DNA of 64,000 nucleotides. It comes from Lachnospiraceae bacterium V9D3004 (GTDB lineage: Bacteria > Bacillota > Clostridia > Lachnospirales > Lachnospiraceae). The notes below the pieces were generated by a model that saw only the letters and a program-made list of their open reading frames with translations, was not told the origin of the DNA and ran no database searches. A program made the position numbers and the translations under genes. This document shows positions 18,548 through 27,811 of this stretch, piece by piece (position 1 is the first letter of the stretch; every line of letters begins with the position of its first letter). The DNA lies in the NCBI GenBank assembly GCA_000621985.1, contig JHWW01000007.1:1-64000 (forward strand), read 5' to 3'.

Positions 18548-18805
18548 TTAAATCCTATTTAAGAGTTCTTTAAGTCCAAGCAGCCCTCCTTCGCCCCAAA
18601 TCGTAAGAGCCTGTGGAACTGCTACTATAATGACTGCGACTATGATTCCCTGCCACCCAGGAGAAGCAGAACCTGTTTTACTGATGAATTGACACAGACC
18701 TCCAAAGAGAAATAATGCACCAATTATTCTGAATGCCAAAATAGCCCATAAAATCAAGATTGATGTAGCCCTCTGTCTGAATGATGTTTCAATCATGTAT
18801 CTCAT
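18548..18805 (-). CDS. Small membrane protein, unknown
   Basis: An 85-residue protein with two hydrophobic helices (ILILWAILAFRIIGALFLFGG and a second rich in Ile/Val around IIVAVIIVAVPQAL). I do not recognise the family. ATG 18805 overlaps the SDR stop codon in an ATGA and has GGAG nine bases upstream, so it is translationally coupled to the SDR gene. It converges on lysR with only eight bases between the stops. Confidence 0.65.
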   Translation of the reverse strand: MRYMIETSFRQRATSILILWAILAFRIIGALFLFGGLCQFISKTGSASPGWQGIIVAVIIVAVPQALTIWGEGGLLGLKELLNRI

Positions 18806-19575
18806 GATACATATCTCCTTATCACTTTCACCCACTGCTTCATCACAATCTTTGTTGGTGTATATTTTGAATAGATTCTAAAATAACTTGCAAAGGCTCC
18901 CGGTGTGGAAATATCCTTACCCTTTAGGCAATCCCTCATAGCCTTTTTCACTACCTTTTCAGCACTGATCTTACCAGTATAATGTATCTTTTCGCCATCC
19001 TTCTCATCAGGAAGCATCTCCGTATCTATCCATCCAGGACAAACACACGTTACCGTAATCCCACGACTTTTAAGCTCAACACTTACAGCCCTGGAAAGAT
19101 TTTTCAGAAAAACTTTGCCGGCCGAATACATACTTAGATAAGGATTGGGTTGAAATGAAGATGCTGACGAAACATTTATTATCTTTGCCCCTCTCTTCAT
19201 ATATGGAATGCAAAGCGACATAAGGGCTGCAGGAGCACTACAATTAATCTTGCAAAGTTTCTCAATATCTTCCGTACCCTGCTTATCAAAATGACCCATA
19301 TATCCAATTCCGGCGTTGTTGATCAGAAATCGAACGTCATCAATATTAGCTCGTAATTCTTTCTGTATTTTCTGCTTAATGACTTCAACTCCATCTGTAC
19401 TAAAATCTGCAATAACAGGACGAATGATAGAATATTTCTTCCTAAGTTCTTCAAGTTTCTTCTCATTTCGTCCTACTGCCCATATCTCATCTATCTCGTC
19501 AATTTTTTGTATTTCCTTGATGAATTCCTGTCCAAGTCCGCCGGTAGCACCAGTAACGATTGCAATTTTTGCCAT
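18802..19575 (-). CDS. Short-chain dehydrogenase/reductase
   Basis: A classical SDR of 257 residues: TGATGGLG (TGxxxGxG cofactor loop, residues 8-15), NNAGIG near 88, catalytic Ser in INVSSASS, and Tyr/Lys in MYSAGKVF. The C-terminal tail is longer than in FabG and resembles the DltE/YqjQ-like group. It follows the TetR remnant by about ten bases and is coupled to the small membrane protein. Confidence 0.9.
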   Translation of the reverse strand: MAKIAIVTGATGGLGQEFIKEIQKIDEIDEIWAVGRNEKKLEELRKKYSIIRPVIADFSTDGVEVIKQKIQKELRANIDDVRFLINNAGIGYMGHFDKQGTEDIEKLCKINCSAPAALMSLCIPYMKRGAKIINVSSASSFQPNPYLSMYSAGKVFLKNLSRAVSVELKSRGITVTCVCPGWIDTEMLPDEKDGEKIHYTGKISAEKVVKKAMRDCLKGKDISTPGAFASYFRIYSKYTPTKIVMKQWVKVIRRYVS

Positions 19576-19584
19576 AATGCCTCC

Positions 19585-20004
19585 CTACTTATCTTTAAGT
19601 AATAACCTGTTTAATGTATCCTTTGTAACCAATTTATGATTTTCCATATACAGAAGCTTTAGAGAATTGAGATAAACTATCCCCCAGTAAATATCACTTA
19701 GATAAACTGCATTTCCCTCTACTACGCTTCCTTCTTTCTGTCCCTGTCTAATAATCTTCGCGAGCTCCTTATACATTTCACTGGAATATATTTCGTCTTC
19801 CTTCTCTAGAAGAAGCTGAGTATAAATGATAATTTTCACTTTATAATCATCATCATCTTTCAACTTTTTAATTACCTCTTTAGAGATTCTATCTATCTTT
19901 TCCTTTGCCGAAATAGGAAGCTTTGAAAGAATCTTAAGCTTTAAAACCTCTTCCTTATTATCCGCAGCTTTTCTAATTTCCTCTTTATCATAAAAACAAA
20001 GCAG
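19585..20004 (-). pseudogene. TetR-like regulator lacking its DNA-binding domain
   Basis: About 139 in-frame codons encode an all-helical C-terminal domain (FYDKEEIRKAADNKEE, LPISAKEKIDRISKEV, SEMYKELAKIIRQGQKEG, IYWGIVYLNSLKLLY) like that of TetR-family regulators. A TAA at 20007-20005 closes the frame where the helix-turn-helix should be, and no start codon fits. The regulator of the SDR unit has probably been inactivated by loss of its N-terminus. An internal ATG 19863 could only give a 92-residue piece. Confidence 0.55.
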
Positions 20005-20068
20005 TTACATAAATAACACCTCACAAATATCGATTCTCCAATAGTTAAATATCTTCCAATTTATCGTG

Positions 20069-20698
20069 CTATCTCTTTTCATACCGCATTTCTCCTTTTG
20101 TGAAATGTATAAATGAAAGTATTCCAACAGGCAGAAAATATACACACCAAACAACAAGCGCAAGCCTTCCACCAATGCCATCGCCACCAGAAGACATCCT
20201 TGCAAACATTCCCGTCATCGGCATAAATGTGCAACTAAAGTAGAATACTCCGTGTATCAGCATCAAAGCTCTTAGCCACTTATCCGTCTTGTTCTTCGGC
20301 TTCATCGATAGCCCCGTAAAGAATGTAGATAGCGCCATCACACCGTAGCCGAGCAGGTCGTAGTTGAAGATAAGCCCGAACTTGTCGAATTCTAACAGCT
20401 TTGCTGCTTGTTCATTCAACTGTTCGTTATTCACCGTAGTCAACTGCGAGAAATAGACAAGCATAATAAACGTGCCGTATACCGCCGCAAGGATCAAACC
20501 AATATTTGCTGCGACTTTGCGATCACCTTCGCACTCATTATGCAGACCTGCAGTCATCATGATAAACCCTATCGGCAAAATCAGGCAGACAAAGTAACCG
20601 CCCATAGAAAAATCGATTATCAAAAAAAACGCAAAAAGAAATACTGTTACTGTTACGATTGCTGACCCTACTTTAGATATCATTTTGTTCAATTCCAT
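20069..20698 (-). CDS. Six-helix membrane protein, unknown
   Basis: This 209-residue protein has six hydrophobic segments (for example FLFAFFLIIDFSMGG, FVCLILPIGFIMMTAGL, WCVYFLPVGILSFI) and a charged C-terminus. The pattern resembles uncharacterised DUF998/YhhN-like membrane proteins of Firmicutes, but no firm family was recognised. GGAG stands before ATG 20698. It does not appear to be coupled to neighbours. Confidence 0.65.
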   Translation of the reverse strand: MELNKMISKVGSAIVTVTVFLFAFFLIIDFSMGGYFVCLILPIGFIMMTAGLHNECEGDRKVAANIGLILAAVYGTFIMLVYFSQLTTVNNEQLNEQAAKLLEFDKFGLIFNYDLLGYGVMALSTFFTGLSMKPKNKTDKWLRALMLIHGVFYFSCTFMPMTGMFARMSSGGDGIGGRLALVVWCVYFLPVGILSFIHFTKGEMRYEKR

Positions 20699-20882
20699 TT
20701 ACTCTCGCTCCTACAAATCCCTATTCCCTTCTGATAGGCTCATTATATTATCTGCATACTTCGTTTTGTAGTGAAAAAAGGTATATTTCAAATATGACTT
20801 TAGTCACATTTTCTGTAATTTAATCTTGCGACTATTTTAGTATAACACACAACCCTTACTTAGTTAAAGTTTTTCTTACTCA

Positions 20883-20926
20883 CCCAAGCAATCTTGGGAG
20901 ACTTCAAATCATACAGAAGTCTCCCA
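20883..20926. promoter_or_regulatory. Two mutually exclusive hairpins
   Basis: CCCAAG (20883-20888) can pair with CTTGGG (20893-20898). The same bases are also part of TGGGAGACTTC (20895-20905), which pairs perfectly with GAAGTCTCCCA (20916-20926). Only one can form at a time, as in attenuators. It lies about 190 bp upstream of the membrane-protein gene. No T-run follows. Nothing else stands out in 20699-21060. Confidence 0.45.
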
Positions 20927-21060
20927 TATATCAAATAAAGAAGGAAATAAGCGTCAAACCATGCCTAAAACCTTAATTGCTACTTGCGTATCTAAAAAAT
21001 CAACTTCTGATCCAATGGACCATAAGTTAACTCTTTGCACTGTGCTCTATGCGATAGTCT

Positions 21061-22587
21061 TTATTTATTTTTCAACGTATAACGCCTGTCTTTATTTGAG
21101 CCAATAGCTTCTACTTCATCTATTACACCTAATAATTCTCTTGTTCTAGAAGGTTTTAGGCCAATCGCCTCAGCAATTTCTGCTGTTGTTGCTTCTCCTT
21201 TATTAGTTAAAAAGCTGACAATCTCTTCTACATGTGATTCAACTATTACTGACACTTTTTTATCGCCGATTTTTATCGCCGATTTTTTATCGCCGATTTT
21301 TGTCGCCGATTTTTTATCGCTACTTTTTTTCGTTGCTTTTACAAAACTAAGCGATAACGTCACCTGATTAAGTACAGTATTTTCAACCAATTCAGGTGTT
21401 TTCCAACCATTATTCTTCCATGTTTCAAGAATAGCCGGAAAGCCTGAACCAGCATTATCACCGAAACCTACCATTCTTAACATCGTCTGCATCCTAGGAT
21501 TTCTAGCTTTAGAATTACCACCTATATAGATTTCATCTATTGGAAGTTTTAACACTCCAGGATTAGTAAATTCAAAGCCATCATCCCTCTTAATAATCTT
21601 CAATACTCCAGCATCCATCATATAATCTGAATGAATAATTAAATTTACAAAGCCTTCTCTAACCGCCTTGTGTACAGACGTATCGTCAATTCTAGTTTCA
21701 TTATCTAGCTTAAATGGCTTCTTTAAATCAGCTGTCAGCTTTCTTGTTACAATGGTAAAAAAATTGAATAAATTGTTTTCCCATGTACCATCGTAGGTCA
21801 CCCTATCGCTCCAACGCATATCACCAGACAAACCACTCTCATCTCTAAAATCCATAAGAATATTATCGAATTTTTCTCGAATTGAAAGGCCCTTGCCAAA
21901 CATAAGTAATCCTGCCATAGTAAGCCCTTCTAATCCAGTTGTTCGATCCTTAGAGTAGCCGCCAAGCATCCTAAGGAATTCCTTATCTTCATATCCATTC
22001 CAAACATGTTCTGGATTAGCCACTTTAAACATCTGCCTATACGCCGTCAATGTAGATACATCAATATCATCCATAGTATAATGCTCCATGATAGAGCTGT
22101 CATTACCATTAGGGTTTTGATCACGAATCATTGCTCGAACTTCATGCTCGGTAGCATGATAATCGCCTTCGTTATTACGTTTAAATGTACCCTTATAAGG
22201 ATTCTCACCAACATAAACCGGCTTTAAGTTATAGCTTGCACGAGGAACGTGAATAACAATCAATGTCAATTCATCATCACTTACAGAGTAAACATCCTTA
22301 TCAGATAAAATATTAGTATTAACTTTATTCCCATTAATTGTATTCCAAAAATCTTCTATCTCCTTCGTCGGATTAACAATTCCTTAAATTGCAAAGCGCT
22401 TCTTAGGATTAACCTCTTTTTTATTTTCCCTAATTCCAAGAATAATATCTCCACCATTTGTATTTGCAAATGCTGAATATGATTCATAGACAGACTTAGG
22501 AACTGTAGACTCAGCTTCTTTACATTCCAAATTAACATTTTCGCCTGATAATAATTTGCTTTTTATATCTTCAAATGTGAATTTCAT
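21061..22587 (-). pseudogene. AlbA_2 ATP-binding protein with in-frame nonsense codon
   Basis: The 22587 start (MKFTFEDIKSKLLSGENVN) opens an AlbA_2 domain with LECKEAESTVPKSVYESYSAFAN and NGGDIILGI. After KKRFAI a TAA (22386-22384) interrupts it. The same frame then continues without a break as GIVNPTKEIEDFWNTI, through the helicase-like HATPase_c_4 part (REGFVNLIIHSDYM, GDNAGSGFPAILETW) to a C-terminal winged helix (TTAEIAEAIGLKPSRTRELL) ending at 21061. A single C-to-T change (CAA to TAA) explains it. The full product would be 508 residues. A downstream restart could give a protein lacking most of AlbA_2. Confidence 0.8.
21261..21324 (-). repeat. Five 13-14 bp tandem repeats inside the AlbA_2 gene
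   Basis: Copies of TATCGCCGATTTT begin at 21261, 21274, 21288, 21301 (with G for A) and 21315. Two units make 27 bp, so the protein repeats every nine residues as GDKKSAIKI. They form the linker between the ATPase-like core and the C-terminal winged helix. Confidence 0.8.
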
Positions 22588-22837
22588 TCTAATATGTTAA
22601 CTCCTTACAATAGTAGTCATACAATATAATATATTATATCCAAAATTTTGTCATTGAAACTATGATTGATTTATAAGTGAGGGGCTGTAAAAAAAGCCTA
22701 TAAACAAGGCATCTGATCTTATTTTAGACAGATGTCTTTGTTTTATTGTTATATACGTTCGACAATTATGTTTTTTACGTACTTTAATTAGCCCATGACC
22801 AAAATGAGCTAATTATAGATATTTTGTTGTACGTATT

Positions 22838-24427
22838 TCATGCAGCTCTTGGCTGTCGATTTATCTTATTATGATATTTATACAAGTTGAAACCACATGA
22901 AATTAAGGTGAACTCTAAAATTACCGCTTTTCTCCCACGTCTAAAAAGCCTTTTGTATGTTCTATCCCATTTGATTACAGCGAATGTTCCCTCTGCCTGA
23001 ATACTTCTGTTCATTCGCAGGAGTGCTCCATGAATCGATTCCAGATTATCAATTACTTCATGATGAATTGCTGTTAATTCCCTGTTCAGCCTGGCAGTAC
23101 GATTTCCGTTAGTTCTCTTGCAGCATTCACCTTTATAAGGACAATCAGAACAATCTTCACATTCATAGATTTCTTCTGTTCTGCCATATTTATTTCCACG
23201 TACATGTTTATCATATTTATATAAAAATTTTTTACCGTTTGGACATATAAGATTTCCATCTTCATCTTTTTTAAAGTTGTCTATGCGGTAAGGATTATTA
23301 TGATATCTGCTGTCTTTTGTCTCTTTATCAAACATTGTAAATTTCATATACTTTTCCATTCCATGTTCTTCGCAATAAAGATAATTATTATAGGAACCGT
23401 AACCGGCGTCAGCAACTGGATATCTGGGATAATGTCCGTAAGTGTTATTGAATTTTTCCATAAGAGGAATAAAACATTCCATGTCTGAAGCATAAGGTCT
23501 TGCATCAATTACTGCTATATACTCATCACATATGGCAGCCTGCATGTTGTAGGCCGGCAGAAGCTGGTCATTGCCCATATAGTCTCTTTTGACTCTCATA
23601 AATGTGGCATCGTGATCTGTTTTTGAGTAGCTGTTTCTGGATTCACCGCAGATTTCTATATGACGAGCATATTTCTTTAATCTTTCACAATAGTTTTCCA
23701 TCATTTCATACTGTTTTTGAAATATACTTTTCCGATGTCCGCAACCATATACAAATGTGTTTTTATCCAGATTTACAACTCTTTCGTAGGCTTCCAGAAG
23801 CGATTCAAGATACTCAATGGCATATTCCTCTCTTGTATCAAATTTCACGCCTAACATATACAGCACTTCCTTGTTCATTGCATCAATCAGTTCTGTAATG
23901 CCTACAAACATCTTATCCCTGTTTCTAATACATGACTTTTTCCAAACCCAGGTATATTTATTTGCATTAGCTTCAATCTTGGTGCCGTCTATGTATGCGT
24001 GTTCCAGATCAACACTATCTTTGTCGAAGATATATTTGTTGATATCAATAAATATCTGTTCAATTGATGTGGTAAGTTCATTACGGATAAAGTTGCCAAA
24101 TGTAGCAAAAGAAGGTGCCTTCATATCATCCAAAAGGTACATGTAACGGATATCCGTTCGGCAATACTTTTCAATATCACGAAGAGAACAGAACCCATTT
24201 TCCATAAAAGCGAATAGTATTACTTTAAGCAATTTTACTGCATCACATCTTGGACGACCTGTTCTGTGGCCTTTCGCTCCCACAAAATATTTGGATAGGT
24301 CAATGTGATCCATAATATCACAGAAAGTATATACCGGATCAGAAATATTTATAATTTTTTCGATTTCCAATGGTAATTTCAGTTGACGTGGTGTATAATT
24401 ACAATTGGTTTGATTAGTTAGTTGCAT
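22838..24427 (-). CDS. IS1182-family transposase
   Basis: The 529-residue DDE transposase is full length. It has the N-terminal DUF772 domain (LKLPLEIEKIINISDPVYTF, GRPRCDAVKLLKVILFAF, CRTDIRYMYLLDD), the catalytic region HAYIDGTKIEANANKYTWVW and VADAGYGSYNNYL, a zinc-ribbon-like CEDCSDCPYKGECC insert, and the terminal Glu in SIQAEGTFAVIKWDR. The frame is intact, so the element may still be mobile. Confidence 0.92.
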   Translation of the reverse strand: MQLTNQTNCNYTPRQLKLPLEIEKIINISDPVYTFCDIMDHIDLSKYFVGAKGHRTGRPRCDAVKLLKVILFAFMENGFCSLRDIEKYCRTDIRYMYLLDDMKAPSFATFGNFIRNELTTSIEQIFIDINKYIFDKDSVDLEHAYIDGTKIEANANKYTWVWKKSCIRNRDKMFVGITELIDAMNKEVLYMLGVKFDTREEYAIEYLESLLEAYERVVNLDKNTFVYGCGHRKSIFQKQYEMMENYCERLKKYARHIEICGESRNSYSKTDHDATFMRVKRDYMGNDQLLPAYNMQAAICDEYIAVIDARPYASDMECFIPLMEKFNNTYGHYPRYPVADAGYGSYNNYLYCEEHGMEKYMKFTMFDKETKDSRYHNNPYRIDNFKKDEDGNLICPNGKKFLYKYDKHVRGNKYGRTEEIYECEDCSDCPYKGECCKRTNGNRTARLNRELTAIHHEVIDNLESIHGALLRMNRSIQAEGTFAVIKWDRTYKRLFRRGRKAVILEFTLISCGFNLYKYHNKINRQPRAA

Positions 24428-24443
24428 AATTAATTATACCAAA

Positions 24444-24475
24444 AAATGGCTTTGGGCGCTAGCCCAGAGCCATTT
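24444..24475. terminator. Hairpin at the IS right end
   Basis: AAATGGCTTTGGGC and GCCCAGAGCCATTT pair over 14 bp with one mismatch around a GCTA loop, flanked by A-runs and T-runs. It can terminate transcription in both directions and lies upstream of the transposase, as a block to read-through. Confidence 0.7.
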
Positions 24476-24504
24476 TTCTTTTAAGGGACTTTTTTTACAG
24501 CCCC

Positions 24505-25008
24505 TTACCATTTCCTCTTCCACGGAATACATCTATTCACGTGCTTCTTATACTCGGCATATTCATCCCCATACAGATCAAGAAGCCATTTCTCCTCCGT
24601 ATTGATTAACGCCACTGTCATTATCAGCCAATCAATGACCGGAAACATCAGCAGCCACACACTGTGCCACATCAGCAAACCTCCGGAAAGAGCAATCCAG
24701 CACCCACTGTACATAGGATTTCTCACCCAAGAATAAATTCCTTTTGTCTGCAGCCTGTTTTCGGTAATGGAATCATCCATATCAGAGCGCATAGCTCCTA
24801 TGAACCAAACCGCAATGCCCGCAGCAATCAAAAGCGCGCCAATCATTCTAAATATCAAAATCCACGGTGCCGCCAATATCCCAATCTTAAAAATGTATCC
24901 AAACAGAATGACTCCGATGAGATTCACCGCAGCCATACCATAAACGATATATGGTCCCACTCCAAAGAGCGGAAGCTTCTGTCCTTCCTTCATATAGTTC
25001 TTTAGCAT
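24505..25008 (-). CDS. Isoprenylcysteine carboxyl methyltransferase (ICMT)-like membrane protein
   Basis: A 167-residue integral membrane protein with the ICMT/PEMT signature: four to five helices, then TKGIYSWVRNPMYSGCW (SAM-binding RNPxY), and a C-terminal NTEEKWLLDLYGDEYAEYKK motif. Bacterial members methylate unknown lipids or small acids. Its last codon abuts the IS1182 right end, so the final residues or the stop may have been set by the insertion. Confidence 0.88.
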   Translation of the reverse strand: MLKNYMKEGQKLPLFGVGPYIVYGMAAVNLIGVILFGYIFKIGILAAPWILIFRMIGALLIAAGIAVWFIGAMRSDMDDSITENRLQTKGIYSWVRNPMYSGCWIALSGGLLMWHSVWLLMFPVIDWLIMTVALINTEEKWLLDLYGDEYAEYKKHVNRCIPWKRKW

Positions 25009-25014
25009 GACACC

Positions 25015-25524
25015 CTATACCTCCAAATGCTGCCTGCTTCCGAAGCCATCCTTCTTCAAATCAGAATCCAGATAGTCATAAGCTATCGGCACCACCTTGA
25101 TCAGGTTCATGGCCTGTGGCAACTTCTTCATGGCTTCCACCGGAATCTTCTTGTGCTCCATCAGCATCAAATACTCATCTGAAAAAGGCTCCACCATAAC
25201 AGCCTCGCCCTGCACCTGCAAGCTCTTCAACTGACCGAATCCACCATAAGGTTCAAAGACGGCAATGCCCACATTCTTATTTTCCTTCAGTCCCTTAAAC
25301 TTCAGTCCGCCTTCGGAAAAAAAGTAAAAGCAACCCTTCACAAAGTTATATTCAATTGGTGTATTGCGCACATAATCTCTCGAAGCCGTCGCCAGTGCGC
25401 AAGTATTATGTGCACTGATGAAACTTTCAATCTTTTCTTTTAAATCTGCTGTCTCCATATGAACAGAGTCGCGGTCACGCTCTATCCAATGAGATGCAGC
25501 TAAATCGTAGTCTGGTTGGTACAT
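25015..25524 (-). CDS. Pyridoxamine 5'-phosphate oxidase-fold protein
   Basis: A 169-residue split-barrel flavoprotein: CALATASRDYVRNTPIEYNFV, FYFFSEGGLKFKGLKENKN, then VGIAVFEPYG and LKSLQVQGEAVMVEPF. It resembles general-stress PPOX proteins and differs from the NimA-like gene at 14381. ATG 25524 with GGAG six bases upstream is chosen over ATG 25548. It lies six bases before the ICMT gene, in one transcript. Confidence 0.85.
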   Translation of the reverse strand: MYQPDYDLAASHWIERDRDSVHMETADLKEKIESFISAHNTCALATASRDYVRNTPIEYNFVKGCFYFFSEGGLKFKGLKENKNVGIAVFEPYGGFGQLKSLQVQGEAVMVEPFSDEYLMLMEHKKIPVEAMKKLPQAMNLIKVVPIAYDYLDSDLKKDGFGSRQHLEV

Positions 25525-25654
25525 GATAATCTCCATTCTTTCAATCATCCCATTAATTACTTCTTTATTTTTGACAAACGTTAACTATACATTATTTGTC
25601 CCATATTGCTACAATATTAGACTAAATTATAAAAACATAATCTAAACTTTTTAT

Positions 25655-26105
25655 CTTTTACCACAGCATTTTTTATATTTTATCCCGAATTACACGGGCA
25701 CAATCATTAGGGTATACTTTTATAGGTGCTGTTACTGGAATACGATTCGTTATAGCTCGCAAAAATCAAACTCATCTATAGACAACTCATTACCCGTATA
25801 GATTTCATATAGTGGTCTTCATGTAACATCTACAGTTGCAATCCATAATTCACGTGCATTTTTTAATGACTTACGCTTTTCTTCAGTTTCTCGCGCTACT
25901 TTATACATGACCCCAGGTACACCTGGATTACGATCCTGTATAAATAATGCCTTATTAAACTTATGTATAGGTATTCTTGAGCAGCCAAAAAGATTCACAC
26001 CCGCAATTACATCTTAAAGAAAAGTTCATGAGATTCTTTCTTACCTTTACATTGTTAGCATACGAATTAAGATAAGCCGGAACTTCTATTATATTGTTTT
26101 CTCTT
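25655..26105 (-). pseudogene. Decayed gene region with SEC-C-like end
   Basis: Three separate minus-strand pieces look coding but do not join in frame. Near 26080-25975 is IIEVPAYLNSYANNVK then FSLRCNCGCESFWLLKN. Near 26000-25755 is RIPIHKFNKALFIQDRNPG, ETEEKRKSLKNARELWIA and, after a TGA, RPLYEIYTGNELSID. Near 25695-25660 is KYKKCCGKR, like the end of a SEC-C zinc motif. Multiple stops and frame changes show old decay. The parent family was not recognised, and the remaining 25549-25654 holds nothing clear. Confidence 0.45.
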
Positions 26106-26134
26106 CAAACTGCGATTTGCAACACTCAGCAAGT

Positions 26135-27811
26135 CTATTCATTAGTTAGCAGCTTCACCTTCGCCTGCTTCTGGAAAAATGCTACCCCATAGCAAAGAAT
26201 CTGATCATAACCGTACATCCCATCAGCATATTTCTCATCAATGATCTGCTTTATCGCTTTATTACAATCTTTATTCAAATCTGATTCCTTATCAGATTTC
26301 TTCGCCTCTATAATGATAGCCCGTCTATTTTTTCTATCTTTCAGAAATATATCCGGTCTACCGAGCCCTTTTTCTTTATTAGATTCAACTTCATATCCTC
26401 TTCCAACAAATACCCCCGCAAGAAAGGCATGATAATAGTCCTCATGATAATCATTATAACTGATCGTATCCCACAACAAACCGGATATTATTTTGCCAGA
26501 TCCTATTTCGTCCTTTTCCCACAGCGCCTCTAGTAGTTCCTTAATTGTATCAGAGCTTACAGTATCCGTGAAATATCTTACGACGGAATCCTGAAAAATA
26601 GACACTATCTCTTTATTGGGTATCTTCAGTAAAACTGTATCTGTATCTTCATCAGTATCAGCCTTTGTAACATAGCCTGTCATCAATAGAACACTCCATA
26701 GATTGTCTTCTGTGGAATGAAGAGTATCATAAGTCAATTCATCAGATATCGCCTGAACAATACTCCCACCATTTAACAGTTTTTCAAATTTCCCTGCGAC
26801 ATCGAAATCTGTGCGTTTTACAAATGTCAACAAGATACCATTATGACTGGTGTTTTTCCAATAATTCTTAGGCTTGGCATCCTTCCTCTTTTTCAATGCC
26901 GAAAGATAGTTTATAACATCCCAGGGGCAATACACATAGCTGTTACCAAATACATAACCATCATACCATTCCTTAATGATGTCAGCTTTATCCTTCCGAT
27001 CTGCCGCCTCAAGAATTGCATCTACTTCACCGCTGGAAAAACCGAAGTAATCCGAAAAATCTTCGTCCAGCACTGAGTATGAGGCAAAATTATTGGTACC
27101 CGTAAAGATACTCTCCTTTGCAATGCGAAGGCATCCTGTTATTACAGCAAATTGAAGAAACTCATTATCTTTAAGGGCAGTACTCATAATACCCTTGATG
27201 ACATCAAGCATCTTGGAATAATACCCATTCTTTGATGTATCTTTTTCGCTCGCCTTTGCAAGAGGAACATCGTATTCATCAATCAAGAGAATAACTCTTT
27301 TTCCATAAACGGTGTTCATCATGCGCATGATCATCTTTAATGAATTCTGAATATCCGCATCCGTCCCAGTCTGAGCCTGTAATCTGTTAAACACTTCAAC
27401 ATCAAACGAATTTACAGTTTCCCCTAAACTAATGTCAGAAATCCCTTTGCATACATCCGCAATAACAGTCTTTAGCTTCGCATATGCTACATCAAACTCA
27501 TCAGCTTCCGCATCCTTGAATGAAATAAACAATACAGGATATTGATTCATCCACTCCTTGCAGAAATCCTCATGTTCCGTTATGGCAAGACCTCCAAATA
27601 TGCCCTCGCTATTTTTACGTATGCTGAAAAAATTCTCTATCATACTCATCATGAGAGTTTTTCCAAACCTGCGTGGTCTGGTAAAGAGTGTAACCTCATT
27701 ATCAGTATCGTTAACAAGCTCATAAATCAGTTCCGTCTTATCAACATAGTAATTTCCTGATTCTCTGAGTGCCGCAAAATCCGATTTTCCAACGCCTACC
27801 TTAAAATTCAT
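26135..27811 (-). CDS. AAA-ATPase_like protein with PD-(D/E)XK C-terminus (DUF1703)
   Basis: A 558-residue protein common in Lachnospiraceae. It starts with KVGVGKSDFAALRESGNYYVDKT cut to family motif, has the Walker A variant RPRRFGKTLM near 52, Walker B VILLIDEYDVPLAKA near 175, and a C-terminal nuclease-like domain GRPDIFLKDRKNRRAIIIEAK (about 515) where D and E-x-K fit the PD-(D/E)XK core. It is probably a mobile, selfish or defence ATPase, but the role is unknown. ATG 27811 behind AAAGGAGG overlaps the VanZ stop (ATGA), so the pair is translationally coupled. Confidence 0.88.
   Translation of the reverse strand: MNFKVGVGKSDFAALRESGNYYVDKTELIYELVNDTDNEVTLFTRPRRFGKTLMMSMIENFFSIRKNSEGIFGGLAITEHEDFCKEWMNQYPVLFISFKDAEADEFDVAYAKLKTVIADVCKGISDISLGETVNSFDVEVFNRLQAQTGTDADIQNSLKMIMRMMNTVYGKRVILLIDEYDVPLAKASEKDTSKNGYYSKMLDVIKGIMSTALKDNEFLQFAVITGCLRIAKESIFTGTNNFASYSVLDEDFSDYFGFSSGEVDAILEAADRKDKADIIKEWYDGYVFGNSYVYCPWDVINYLSALKKRKDAKPKNYWKNTSHNGILLTFVKRTDFDVAGKFEKLLNGGSIVQAISDELTYDTLHSTEDNLWSVLLMTGYVTKADTDEDTDTVLLKIPNKEIVSIFQDSVVRYFTDTVSSDTIKELLEALWEKDEIGSGKIISGLLWDTISYNDYHEDYYHAFLAGVFVGRGYEVESNKEKGLGRPDIFLKDRKNRRAIIIEAKKSDKESDLNKDCNKAIKQIIDEKYADGMYGYDQILCYGVAFFQKQAKVKLLTNE

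Larger units (their letters stand above)
22681..24504 (-). mobile_element. IS1182-family insertion sequence
   Basis: A complete element of 1824 bp is bounded by 16 bp perfect terminal inverted repeats, GGGGCTGTAAAAAAAG at 22681-22696 and its complement at 24489-24504. It contains one transposase gene. A hairpin near each end (22703-22740 and 24444-24475) insulates the gene from outside transcription. No target duplication is visible: the flanks are AGTGA on the left and TTACC on the right. The right end abuts the stop codon of the methyltransferase gene at 24505. Confidence 0.9.

Noticed and set aside
22670-24510. Target-site duplication of the IS1182 element
   Set aside because: Left and right flanks do not match in any 2-8 bp window next to the terminal repeats.
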